From assembly GCA_027031485.1 (NCBI GenBank), contig JALVQI010000081.1:1-40388 (forward strand): DNA of 40,388 nt, written 5' to 3'. Below are positions 1-7,184 of the stretch, in pieces. Position 1 is the first letter of the stretch; each line of letters starts with the position of its first letter. The translations under genes and the position numbers were made by a program. The notes below the pieces were generated by a model. That model had not been told where the DNA came from. It did not search any database and saw only the letters and a program-made list of their open reading frames with translations. This DNA comes from Candidatus Aminicenantota bacterium (GTDB lineage: Bacteria > Acidobacteriota > Aminicenantia > JAMOAD01).

Positions 1-423
1 ACACAAAAAGAGGTGAAATTCAGCTCTTCCGATAGAATTGAAAGAGAATTTGTGGATAAGGTTGAACTCGAATATCTCTATGAGGATGGCCATTTTTATG
101 TTTTTATGAATACTTCAAACTATGAGCAATATCACATTGAAGAAGCCTTGATTGAGGATATGAAATACTATTTAATTCCAAATGCTGTTTTCTACGGATT
201 GTTAATTTCAGATAAGATTGTGGGAATTGAACCACCAAAAAGCCTTGAGTTGAAAGTAGTGGAGACAGAACCCAATTTAAAAGGGGCTACAGCACAAACA
301 TCCAACAAACCCGCAGTTCTTGAAACAGGATTAAAGATATCAGTTCCTTTTTTCATTGAAGTTGGCGATATTGTTAGAATAGACCCTTCAACCAACAAAT
401 ATCTTGAAAGGGTAAAAAAATAG
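1..423 (+). CDS. efp: Elongation factor P, 3' part (5' end outside window)
   Basis: EF-P binds between the P and E sites of the ribosome and relieves stalling at polyproline stretches. The reading frame is open from base 1, so the GTG at 13 is an internal valine codon and not the start. About 140 of the usual ~185 residues are visible: the end of the N-terminal domain, then OB domains II and III. Diagnostic stretches are YLYEDGHFYVFMNT followed by YEQ, and near the C-terminus TGLKISVPFFIEVGD and the family ending YLERVK. The N-terminal loop with the residue that is modified in many bacteria lies outside the window, so the modification type cannot be judged. The EF-G paralog follows after 60 bp with its own promoter. 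Confidence 0.95.
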   Translation, partial: TQKEVKFSSSDRIEREFVDKVELEYLYEDGHFYVFMNTSNYEQYHIEEALIEDMKYYLIPNAVFYGLLISDKIVGIEPPKSLELKVVETEPNLKGATAQTSNKPAVLETGLKISVPFFIEVGDIVRIDPSTNKYLERVKK

Positions 424-428
424 CTTTC

Positions 429-457
429 TTGAAATATGAATTAAAATTTAGTAATAT
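429..457 (+). promoter_or_regulatory. Predicted sigma70 promoter for the EF-G paralog
   Basis: TTGAAA at 429-434 and TAATAT at 452-457 are separated by 17 nt. A GAGGAGG SD and the ATG at 484 follow. It lies in the 60-bp gap after efp, so the EF-G paralog can be transcribed independently. Confidence 0.6.
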
Positions 458-483
458 TATGGACAAAATTTGAGGAGGAACAG

Positions 484-2577
484 ATGAAAGAGTACAAGAG
501 CAACCAAATAAGGAATATTGCTGTCATTGGACACGGTAATTCTGGTAAAACAAGCCTTGTTTCCGCTTTTCTTTTTAATGCGGGAGTGGTAAACAGGCTC
601 ACAAAAGTGGAGCAGGGAAACACCATAACTGATTTTGACCAGGAGGAAATTGAGCGAAAAATTTCAATATATACGGGTCCCGCCTTTCTTGAGTGGAATG
701 GAGTAAAGATTAATATACTTGATACTCCCGGATATGGGAACTTTTTGTGGGATTCTCAGGCAGCTCTAAGAGTGGTAGAGGGAGCGCTGGTTATGGTTGA
801 TGCGACAGCGGGAGTGGAAGTTCAGACAGAAAAAGTATGGAGATTTGCCAATGATTACGGAGTTTCAAGGATTTTGGTTGTAAATAAAATAGATAGGGAG
901 AGGGCAAATTTTGATAATGCTGTGGAAAGTATCCACGAAGTATTCGGTAGAGGGGCTGTTCCCATTCAATTACCCATCGGAGAAGAAGCTAATTTTAAAG
1001 GTGTGATTGACCTTATTAAAATGAAGGCTTTTATATATGAAAATGATGAAAGCGGACAATTTGAAGAGACTGATATACCTGCAGAATTAAAAGAAAAAGT
1101 TGAAGAGAAGAGAATGGAAATGGTTGAGATGGTTGCGGAGCAGGATGAGGAAATAATGGAAAAATACCTTGAAGAGGGTGAATTAAGTGAAGATGACCTT
1201 ATAAAAGGATTAAAAGAGGGAGTGAAAAACAGAGAACTTTTTCCCATTATGGTGGCATGTGCCGCCTCAAATATGGGAACCCAGCAAATACTTGACACGG
1301 TAGTTTCACTTATTCCGAATCCGGTTGAAAGAGGAGAAATTAAAGCAACTTTAAACGGAGAAGAAACCACGATAAAACCGCTTGAAAACGAACCCTTTTC
1401 AGCTCTTGTTTTTAAAACGATCTCCGATCCTTATGCGGGAAGAATAAATCTCATGAGAGTATACTCAGGAACATTAAAAGTGGATACGATAGTCAGGAAC
1501 ACTACAAAAGGCATTGATGAGAAAATAGCAAACCTTGTGTACCTTCAGGGAAAGCAACAAACACCTGTTGAAAAAGTTTATGCGGGAGATATTGTTGCAA
1601 CATTAAAATTAAAAGAAACTCAAACTTCCGACACACTTGCAGCTCCGGAAAAACCTGTTGTATTTGAACCCATTAAATTCCCTGAAGCCTCAATATCCTT
1701 TGCGCTTGAACCAAAAACAAGACAGGATGAGGACAAACTTTCCACTGCATTAACAAGGATTGCGGAAGAGGATCCCACCGTTAAATTCAGAAGGGATGCT
1801 CAGACAAAAGAATTGGTTATTTCAGGAAACGGCCAACTTCACATAGAGATAATTGTTTCAAGGCTTAAGAGAAGATTTAATGTAGATGTTGTCTTAAAAC
1901 CTCCTAAAATACCTTACCTTGAAACAATCAAAGGTAAAGCTGATGTTGAAGCAAAGTATAAAAAACAGACCGGGGGAAGAGGCCAGTATGGACATGTTAA
2001 GATAAAATTGGAGCCACTTCCGAGAGGAAAGGATTTTGAATTTAAGGATGAAATTTTCGGAGGGGCTATACCAAAAAACTATATACCTTCTGTTGAAAAG
2101 GGAATTCAGGAGGCAAGGCAAAAAGGTGTCGTTGCAGGTTATCCGACAGTTGATTTCAGAGTAATACTTTATGATGGTTCATACCATGAAGTTGATTCTT
2201 CAGATATGGCATTCAAGATAGCTGCCTCCATGGCTTTTAAAAAGGGGGTTAAAGAGGCGAAGCCTACTATTCTGGAACCTATAATGAATGTTGAGATATC
2301 AGCTCCCGAGGAATATTTGGGAGATATTATGGGAAATCTCAACGGAAGAAGGGGAAAACCTCTTGGAACTGAACAGAGAGGAAAAATGAGTATAATAAAG
2401 GCTCAGGTTCCACTTGCTGAGATGCTTGATTTTGAACCCGCATTAACATCTATCACGGGAGGAAGAGGTTCCTATACAATGGAATTTTCTCACTATGAGG
2501 AGGTTCCCTCTCAGATTCAGCAAAAGATTATAGAACAGGCAAAGAAAGAAGGCAGAATTAAGGAAGAAGAAGAATAA
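484..2577 (+). CDS. fusA: Elongation factor G paralog (EF-G-2 type translational GTPase)
   Basis: EF-G family GTPase of 697 aa with the full domain order: G domain with insert, domains II and III, a domain IV containing GGRGQYGHV, and domain V. G1 is GHGNSGKT (16-23), G3 is DTPGYGNF (81-88) and G4 is NKID (135-138). Canonical EF-G has AHIDAGKT and DTPGHVDF; the catalytic His of G3 is Tyr85 here. From family knowledge this GH-x-x-SGKT plus DTPGYG combination marks the EF-G-2 subfamily (for example the second EF-G of Thermus), whose role in translocation is less clear. The main EF-G would be expected beside tuf and rpsG/rpsL, just beyond the right edge. SD is GAGGAGG about 5 nt before ATG. Family membership is certain; the cellular role is inferred. 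Confidence 0.95.
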   Translation: MKEYKSNQIRNIAVIGHGNSGKTSLVSAFLFNAGVVNRLTKVEQGNTITDFDQEEIERKISIYTGPAFLEWNGVKINILDTPGYGNFLWDSQAALRVVEGALVMVDATAGVEVQTEKVWRFANDYGVSRILVVNKIDRERANFDNAVESIHEVFGRGAVPIQLPIGEEANFKGVIDLIKMKAFIYENDESGQFEETDIPAELKEKVEEKRMEMVEMVAEQDEEIMEKYLEEGELSEDDLIKGLKEGVKNRELFPIMVACAASNMGTQQILDTVVSLIPNPVERGEIKATLNGEETTIKPLENEPFSALVFKTISDPYAGRINLMRVYSGTLKVDTIVRNTTKGIDEKIANLVYLQGKQQTPVEKVYAGDIVATLKLKETQTSDTLAAPEKPVVFEPIKFPEASISFALEPKTRQDEDKLSTALTRIAEEDPTVKFRRDAQTKELVISGNGQLHIEIIVSRLKRRFNVDVVLKPPKIPYLETIKGKADVEAKYKKQTGGRGQYGHVKIKLEPLPRGKDFEFKDEIFGGAIPKNYIPSVEKGIQEARQKGVVAGYPTVDFRVILYDGSYHEVDSSDMAFKIAASMAFKKGVKEAKPTILEPIMNVEISAPEEYLGDIMGNLNGRRGKPLGTEQRGKMSIIKAQVPLAEMLDFEPALTSITGGRGSYTMEFSHYEEVPSQIQQKIIEQAKKEGRIKEEEE

Positions 2578-2618
2578 ACTTTTTAACTAATTAATACTGC
2601 TTTATTTAACTTTAATCC

Positions 2619-2647
2619 TTGACAGAAAACTTTTAATATATTAATTT
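2619..2647 (+). promoter_or_regulatory. Possible promoter for purC
   Basis: A perfect -35 TTGACA at 2619-2624 lies upstream of purC in the 87-bp gap. The -10 is weak: TTAATT (16-nt spacer) or TAATTT (17-nt spacer) near 2641-2647. The predicted transcript start would leave only about 10 nt before ATG, so this is tentative. Confidence 0.4.
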
Positions 2648-2664
2648 AATAAAAAGGAGAGGAT

Positions 2665-3552
2665 ATGTTAGTTGAAAAGACAGATTTGAAAGGGATCAAC
2701 TTCCTTAAAAGAGGAAAAGTTAGAGATATTTATGATTTGGGAGATTCTCTGTTGTTAATTTCTACCGATCGAATCTCTGCCTTTGATTTTGTTTTACCAT
2801 CTCTTATTCCCTGCAAGGGAAAGGTTTTAAATTCCATTTCGGTTTTCTGGTTTCAAAAATTCAAAGATGAAGTTGAAAACCATCTTATTTACCACAAAAT
2901 TGAAGATTACCCTGATGAATTGAAAAAATATAAAGAAATACTTGAAGGTAGGTCCGTGATCGTTAGAAAACTGAATCCAATACCATTTGAAATTATTGTC
3001 AGAGGTTATATAACCGGTTCAGGCTGGAAGTCTTATAAAGAAAGCGGTCAAATTTCAGGAATCAAACTTCCCGAAGGACTGAAAGAGAGTGATAAATTCC
3101 CAGAACCTCTTTTTACCCCGACTACAAAAGCTGAAGAGGGACATGATTTGCCAGTATCAAAAGAAGAAATGGCAAATAAAATAGGGAAAGAGCTGACCGA
3201 TCTTTTAGAAGAAACAGCAATAAACATTTATAAAAAGGCAGCCGAATACGCTCTCAAAAAAGGAATAATAATAGCGGACACAAAATTTGAGTTTGCTGAA
3301 GAGGATGGTAAGTTAATTTTAATAGATGAAGTTTTAACTCCTGATTCATCAAGGTTCTGGCCACTTAAAGATTATGAACCAGGTAGAGCTCAAAATAGTT
3401 TTGACAAGCAATTTGTAAGAAATTATTTATTATCTTCGGATTGGGACAGAAAGACAACCCCTCCGCCACTACCCGAAGACATAGTTCAAAAAACTTCCTC
3501 TCTCTACAGGCAGATATACGAACTTTTGACAGAAGAAAAGATTAACTGTTAA
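2665..3552 (+). CDS. purC: SAICAR synthetase (phosphoribosylaminoimidazole-succinocarboxamide synthase)
   Basis: PurC performs the ATP-dependent joining of CAIR with aspartate in de novo purine synthesis, in the cytoplasm. Visible signatures are RGKVRDIYDLGD (residues 16-27), TDRISAFDFVLP, VRGYITGSGWKSY and, toward the end, DEVLTPDSSRFWP. At 295 aa it belongs to the longer class, compared with about 237 aa for the E. coli type. SD AAAGGAGAGG lies just before ATG. It is followed after one base by a CvpA-like gene. That pairing recalls E. coli, where cvpA precedes purF and purines and cvpA are linked. No other purine gene is in the window. Confidence 0.96.
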   Translation: MLVEKTDLKGINFLKRGKVRDIYDLGDSLLLISTDRISAFDFVLPSLIPCKGKVLNSISVFWFQKFKDEVENHLIYHKIEDYPDELKKYKEILEGRSVIVRKLNPIPFEIIVRGYITGSGWKSYKESGQISGIKLPEGLKESDKFPEPLFTPTTKAEEGHDLPVSKEEMANKIGKELTDLLEETAINIYKKAAEYALKKGIIIADTKFEFAEEDGKLILIDEVLTPDSSRFWPLKDYEPGRAQNSFDKQFVRNYLLSSDWDRKTTPPPLPEDIVQKTSSLYRQIYELLTEEKINC

Positions 3553-3553
3553 A

Positions 3554-4048
3554 ATGACAGCCCTTGACTATACCTTAATAGCTATAGTGTCCTTTTTTGT
3601 TTTAATGGGACTTCTAAATGGATTTATTTCAAGCGTAATCTCAATTATTACCTTAATAGGAGGAGTGTTTTTAGCTTTTAAATACGGAGTAGTACTTTCC
3701 ACAATTTTACCTTTTTCTAAAACAGTGGCTGAAATAGTCGCTTTCGTAGGAATTATCATAATATCAATAATTATTGGAAAGCTATCTTCCTATATATTAA
3801 AAAAAATCATGTTTGGCAGTTTAAAACTTTTAGATAGGCTTTTGGGAGCTCTATTGGGTTTTGTTGAAGGTTTTTTTGTCTCTTTTTTTATCGTTTACAT
3901 ACTTGTGGTTTTCGCAGCCGGGAAAATCACATTAAAGCAGAATAGTTTTTCTTACTTTGTTTATGAGAACGGGAGAAAAATCATTAATGTTGTAAAAAAA
4001 GAAAAAATAAAGAGATATAATGGAAAAGAATTTAAAGGGCAAGCTTGA
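3554..4048 (+). CDS. cvpA: CvpA family membrane protein
   Basis: Inner-membrane protein of 164 aa with about four hydrophobic helices (roughly residues 5-25, 28-48, 58-85, 98-125) and a charged C-terminal tail. The pattern of short loops with LLNGFISS near the start and LDRLLGALLGFVEGF in the last third is typical of the CvpA/colicin V production family. CvpA proteins are linked to cell envelope homeostasis, but no biochemical activity is established. Start ATG is 1 nt after the purC stop, so the two are translationally coupled. The tail overlaps the next gene by 29 nt. Confidence 0.8.
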   Translation: MTALDYTLIAIVSFFVLMGLLNGFISSVISIITLIGGVFLAFKYGVVLSTILPFSKTVAEIVAFVGIIIISIIIGKLSSYILKKIMFGSLKLLDRLLGALLGFVEGFFVSFFIVYILVVFAAGKITLKQNSFSYFVYENGRKIINVVKKEKIKRYNGKEFKGQA

Positions 4049-4256
4049 AGAAATTGCAAATTTTGTAATCAGAAATCATCTCTCCTTAAAGGATATTATG
4101 GATGAAATGGAAAAAACATTAATAGAAACAGCATTAAAAGAGACAAATTTCAATAAGGTGAGAGCTGCAAAACTATTGAAACTTCATAGAAATACAATCA
4201 GATTGAAAATAAAAAAATTGGGAATAAATGACGAGGAAACCATAGAGATTGAATAA
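4020..4256 (+). CDS. Fis-type helix-turn-helix protein (orphan HTH_8 domain)
   Basis: Small protein of 78 aa whose second half (about residues 38-70) is a Fis-type HTH: ETALKETNFNKVRAAKLL followed by HRNTIRLKIKKLGI. This domain usually ends NtrC-family activators or forms the Fis nucleoid protein. Here there is no AAA+ or receiver domain, and the N-terminal 35 residues form a short helical segment that could dimerise. The ATG overlaps the end of cvpA by 29 nt in another frame, with a purine-rich AAGAG before it. A DNA-binding role is inferred from the domain; targets are unknown. The strong promoter of the polyamine operon starts only 8 nt after the stop, so that operon is a natural candidate target. 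Confidence 0.75.
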   Translation: MEKNLKGKLEEIANFVIRNHLSLKDIMDEMEKTLIETALKETNFNKVRAAKLLKLHRNTIRLKIKKLGINDEETIEIE

Positions 4257-4263
4257 ATTAATA

Positions 4264-4291
4264 TTGACTATTTTTTTAAAAAAGATATAAT
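4264..4291 (+). promoter_or_regulatory. Strong predicted promoter of the polyamine operon
   Basis: TTGACT (4264-4269), 16-nt spacer, perfect TATAAT (4286-4291). Transcription would start near 4298, leaving a leader of about 95 nt before speD that contains a tiny ORF with its own SD. Confidence 0.75.
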
Positions 4292-4321
4292 ATAGGTTCT
4301 TAAAAAAATTGGAGGTTTGCC

Positions 4322-4369
4322 GTGTTAAAGTGCAACCAGAAATCTTTATTTTTTATTGATGATTTGTAG
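4322..4369 (+). CDS. Possible 15-aa leader peptide upstream of speD
   Basis: GTG start with an excellent SD GGAGG (4311-4315, 6-nt spacing), 15 codons encoding MLKCNQKSLFFIDDL, stop TAG at 4367-4369. The initiation region GGAGG-TTTGCC-GTG closely resembles that of speD 72 nt downstream (GGAGG-TGTGCC-ATG). It sits wholly inside the predicted speD leader. A weak hairpin may form between GGTTTGC (4314-4320) and GCAACC (4332-4337), placing the GTG in the loop. Translation is inferred; a regulatory role in polyamine response is a hypothesis only. Confidence 0.4.
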   Translation: MLKCNQKSLFFIDDL

Positions 4370-4393
4370 GAATTAAAATTTAGGAGGTGTGCC

Positions 4394-4798
4394 ATGCGGG
4401 AAGCATTGGGGAATCACATTTTAGTGGAATTCTACAATTGTGATTCTGAAAGGTTAAGATCAGTTGAGTACATTGAAAGGGTTTTATTAAGGGCTGCCGA
4501 AGAATCAGGGGCAAAGGTGGTAACATCAAATTTTCATCAATTTCAACCTTATGGGGTCTCAGGTGTGGTAGTCATAGAGGAATCTCATTACACTATTCAT
4601 ACCTGGCCTGAACACAATTATGCGGCTGTGGATCTTTTTTACTGCGATCCCTCAGTTGATGTTGACAGAGCCATTGATGTCATTAGTGAAGCTTTGAATT
4701 CAAAAAATTATTCCACTATGGAAATTAAAAGAGGAACTTTTATAAATCAAAAAACCCTTTCCAATGCTGAATCCGAGGTAGAAAGGGAGGCAGTTTAA
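4394..4798 (+). CDS. speD: S-adenosylmethionine decarboxylase proenzyme
   Basis: SpeD makes decarboxylated AdoMet, the aminopropyl donor for spermidine synthesis. It is made as a proenzyme that self-cleaves to give a pyruvoyl group. The class 1b bacterial/archaeal signature is clear: VVIEESHYTIHTWPEHNYAAVD, with predicted cleavage between Glu63 and Ser64, His69 for processing and Cys84 (LFYCD) as the catalytic acid. Length 134 aa is normal. SD GGAGG is 6 nt before ATG. It is followed after 2 nt by the first of two aminopropyltransferases, so donor-forming and donor-using enzymes are co-transcribed. Confidence 0.97.
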   Translation: MREALGNHILVEFYNCDSERLRSVEYIERVLLRAAEESGAKVVTSNFHQFQPYGVSGVVVIEESHYTIHTWPEHNYAAVDLFYCDPSVDVDRAIDVISEALNSKNYSTMEIKRGTFINQKTLSNAESEVEREAV

Positions 4799-4800
4799 TT

Positions 4801-5718
4801 GTGAGCGACGAAACCGACAATAGTGGCCTCTGGTACAGAGAGGATTTCGGAGACAGTGTAAGCTATCTTAATAGAGTAGAAAAAGTATATTTTAGCGGAA
4901 AATCAAAGTTTCAGAATATAGATATTGTTGAACTCGGATTTTTAGGCAAAACTCTCTTTTTGGACTCCAAAATCCAATCAGCTCAAATTGATGAGCATAT
5001 TTATCATGAAGCACTGGTACATCCTGCTTTACTCCTTCACCCCGAGCCAAAAAAAGTCTTAATAATAGGCGGCGGTGAAGGTGCAACTCTAAGAGAAGTT
5101 TTAAAATACAAAGATCTGGATAAAGCTGTAATGGTGGATATAGACGGCGAATTAGTGGAATATTGTAAGGAGTATATGCCTGAATGGTCAGATGGAGCTT
5201 ATGATGACCCCCGTGCCGAACTTATTATAGGAGATGCTAAGGAATACATAGAAAAGGACGGAGAAAAATTTGATGTAATTATTTCAGATTTAACGGAACC
5301 CCTTGAAGAGGGACCTTCTGTTTTTCTTTTTACCAGGGAATTTTATAATAAAATCTATGAACGGCTTAATAATCATGGAATATTTGTGGCACAATCAGGT
5401 TCCGCCTTTACGGGTATTGCTCAATTTATGGCAACAAATTATAAAACACTCGGGAAGGTTTTTCCGGAGGTAATACCATATCAAATTTTCATATTCTCCT
5501 TTTCCATGATGTGGGGGTTTAACCTTGCATTAAAAGGTTTGAACTTTAAGAATGAATTAAAAAAAGTAAATAAAAGATTAACGGATAAAGCAATTAACCT
5601 AAAACATCTTGACTATAATTTAATAGAATCCATGACAGTTCTTTCCAAAGAGCTAAAAAAAGAGCTTGAAAAGGGAATAATATCAACGGATGATTCACCG
5701 TTTTTCTGGACACTCTGA
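4801..5718 (+). CDS. speE: Aminopropyltransferase 1 (Thermus SpeE-like spermidine synthase paralog)
   Basis: Transfers the aminopropyl group of decarboxylated AdoMet to a polyamine or agmatine. Motifs: YHEALVHPA (68-76), glycine loop GGGEGATLREVLKY (90-103), MVDIDGELVE (111-120) that binds the donor ribose, and the catalytic region DLTEP at 163-167. The stretch EYMPEW-x5-DDPRA and the STDDSPFFWTL ending recall the Thermus enzyme that acts on agmatine and longer amines, so the acceptor may not be putrescine. Length 305 aa. GTG start, 2 nt after speD, with GGGAGG SD inside the end of speD. Family is firm; acceptor is inferred. Confidence 0.9.
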   Translation: MSDETDNSGLWYREDFGDSVSYLNRVEKVYFSGKSKFQNIDIVELGFLGKTLFLDSKIQSAQIDEHIYHEALVHPALLLHPEPKKVLIIGGGEGATLREVLKYKDLDKAVMVDIDGELVEYCKEYMPEWSDGAYDDPRAELIIGDAKEYIEKDGEKFDVIISDLTEPLEEGPSVFLFTREFYNKIYERLNNHGIFVAQSGSAFTGIAQFMATNYKTLGKVFPEVIPYQIFIFSFSMMWGFNLALKGLNFKNELKKVNKRLTDKAINLKHLDYNLIESMTVLSKELKKELEKGIISTDDSPFFWTL

Positions 5719-5721
5719 AAA

Positions 5722-6525
5722 ATGAAAGATGAATTTTGGTTCAAGGAATTTCATCATAAAGGCTTTTATATCGGCTTTAAAAAGAAAAAGGTCTTAAAGG
5801 AATTTAAATCTAAGTATCAAAAGATTGAGGTATTTTATAATGAGTTCTGGGGGAATGTTTTAATCCTTGACGGTCTTGTTATGATTACGGAAAAGGATGA
5901 ATTTTTCTATCATGAAGCTATTGCCCACCCTCCCCTTTTTGTCTCCGAAAAGCCCAAAAGAGTGCTTATAATAGGCGGAGGAGACGGGGGAACTTTAAGA
6001 GAGGTTTTAAAGCATAATGTGGAGAGTGCTGACCTTGTGGAGATTGATGAAGCTGTTATAAATGTGTCAAAGGAATTTTTTCCGGACATTGCTGCTTCAT
6101 TTACTGATAAAAGAGCAAATATAATAACAGAGGATGGCGTCAGGTTTTTAGAAAAAACGGAGAATAAATACGATGTGATAATTGTGGACTCATCGGAGCC
6201 TTTCGGTCCGTCTTCTGTGCTTTTCACCCGTAAATTTTATTCATTGATGAAAGATAAAATTAGTGATTCCGGAGTGATATCCGCCCAATTGGGAAGTTAT
6301 CTCTTTCATAAGAAATTCATCTCAGAGTTTTTCAAAGAGATAAAAGATCTTTTTAAGGATTCTTATCTTTATACAGGAATTACCCCGACCTATCCGGGAG
6401 GATTATGGACATACGGTATTTTCTCAAAGAAAAATTTAATAAAAGACTCTGTCTGGAAAAAGGATATTCAGACAAAATATTACAATGAGTTGATTTTCAA
6501 AGGCTCTCTTAAGAGTGAGATATGA
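5722..6525 (+). CDS. speE: Aminopropyltransferase 2 (canonical spermidine synthase type)
   Basis: Second spermidine synthase-family enzyme, 267 aa. Motifs: FFYHEAIAHPPLF (61-73), GGGDGGTLREVLKH (85-98), LVEIDEAVI (105-113), VDSSEP (155-160, normally D-[ST]-[ST]-D-P, so Glu replaces Asp) and the C-terminal TPTYPGGLWTYG (221-232) that lines the acceptor pocket in putrescine aminopropyltransferases. This is the more typical SpeE of the pair. ATG is 3 nt after the stop of paralog 1. Clear divergence between the two in the acceptor region suggests different amine acceptors and not a recent duplication. Confidence 0.92.
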   Translation: MKDEFWFKEFHHKGFYIGFKKKKVLKEFKSKYQKIEVFYNEFWGNVLILDGLVMITEKDEFFYHEAIAHPPLFVSEKPKRVLIIGGGDGGTLREVLKHNVESADLVEIDEAVINVSKEFFPDIAASFTDKRANIITEDGVRFLEKTENKYDVIIVDSSEPFGPSSVLFTRKFYSLMKDKISDSGVISAQLGSYLFHKKFISEFFKEIKDLFKDSYLYTGITPTYPGGLWTYGIFSKKNLIKDSVWKKDIQTKYYNELIFKGSLKSEI

Positions 6526-7184
6526 AAAAAGTTTTAATAACCGCCCCTCTCTCGCCTCTGGGAAAACTTTTCGTAAAATACTATGGCGAAAGAGGAGATT
6601 TTCTCTTTTTGCATTATAGAGGGACCCACCACAGCAGTGTTGATTCAATTCTCTCAAAATACAGAGGGGAAGGATTTCATTTTGAATTCAAAATGAATAA
6701 TATTGATGAGTGGATTGAAGAGATATCCTTTATTGAACCGGATGTGCTGATAAACAACTTTGGTCCCTTTATATATAAAAACTGGAAAGAACAGACCTAT
6801 GATGAGTGGAAGGAGATTATTGAGTATAATCTATTGCTTACATTTTTTTCAGCCCGGAAGGCTCTTGAATTGATGATAAAAAAGGGTTATGGCCGTGTAA
6901 TAAACATTGGATTTCACAATCTTGAAAAAAAAGATTTTTATTTCCCCAATGTATTACCCTATGCAATTTCAAAATTCGGTATTCAGATTTTAACGGAAAC
7001 TTTATCAAAGGATATTAAAGAGGAAAACATTAAAATAAACCTTATTTCTCCGGAATATGTAAAAGGGGTAAAACCTGATCCCATGAGTAAACCCGTATCA
7101 GAGAAAAGTTTATTTCCCATTCTTAATGAGATAATGGGGGATAAAGGTGTCAGCGGTAAACATTATATTATAAAGGAGGAATAA
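6522..7184 (+). CDS. Short-chain dehydrogenase/reductase family protein with degenerate active site
   Basis: Rossmann-fold SDR of 220 aa. Asn103 (IEYNLLLTFF) and the Tyr-Lys pair Tyr147/Lys151 (YAISK) of the classical active site are present, as is NNFG (78-81) in place of NNAG. Two features depart from the family: the cofactor loop is TAPLSPLG (7-14) in place of TGxxxGxG, and the catalytic Ser region reads INIGFHN, with no Ser near residue 131. Some pteridine reductases also lack this Ser, but nothing else proves that activity. ATG overlaps the previous stop by 4 nt (ATGA), so it is translationally coupled to the aminopropyltransferase. Substrate unknown. Confidence 0.8.
   Translation: MKKVLITAPLSPLGKLFVKYYGERGDFLFLHYRGTHHSSVDSILSKYRGEGFHFEFKMNNIDEWIEEISFIEPDVLINNFGPFIYKNWKEQTYDEWKEIIEYNLLLTFFSARKALELMIKKGYGRVINIGFHNLEKKDFYFPNVLPYAISKFGIQILTETLSKDIKEENIKINLISPEYVKGVKPDPMSKPVSEKSLFPILNEIMGDKGVSGKHYIIKEE

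Noticed and set aside
13-423. EF-P as a short gene starting at the GTG at 13
   Set aside because: The frame is open to base 1 and reads in register with known EF-P sequence before this codon, so the gene is simply cut by the window edge.
4298-4393. SAM riboswitch in the speD leader
   Set aside because: The leader is only about 95 nt, AT-rich, and no SAM-riboswitch core or pseudoknot could be traced.
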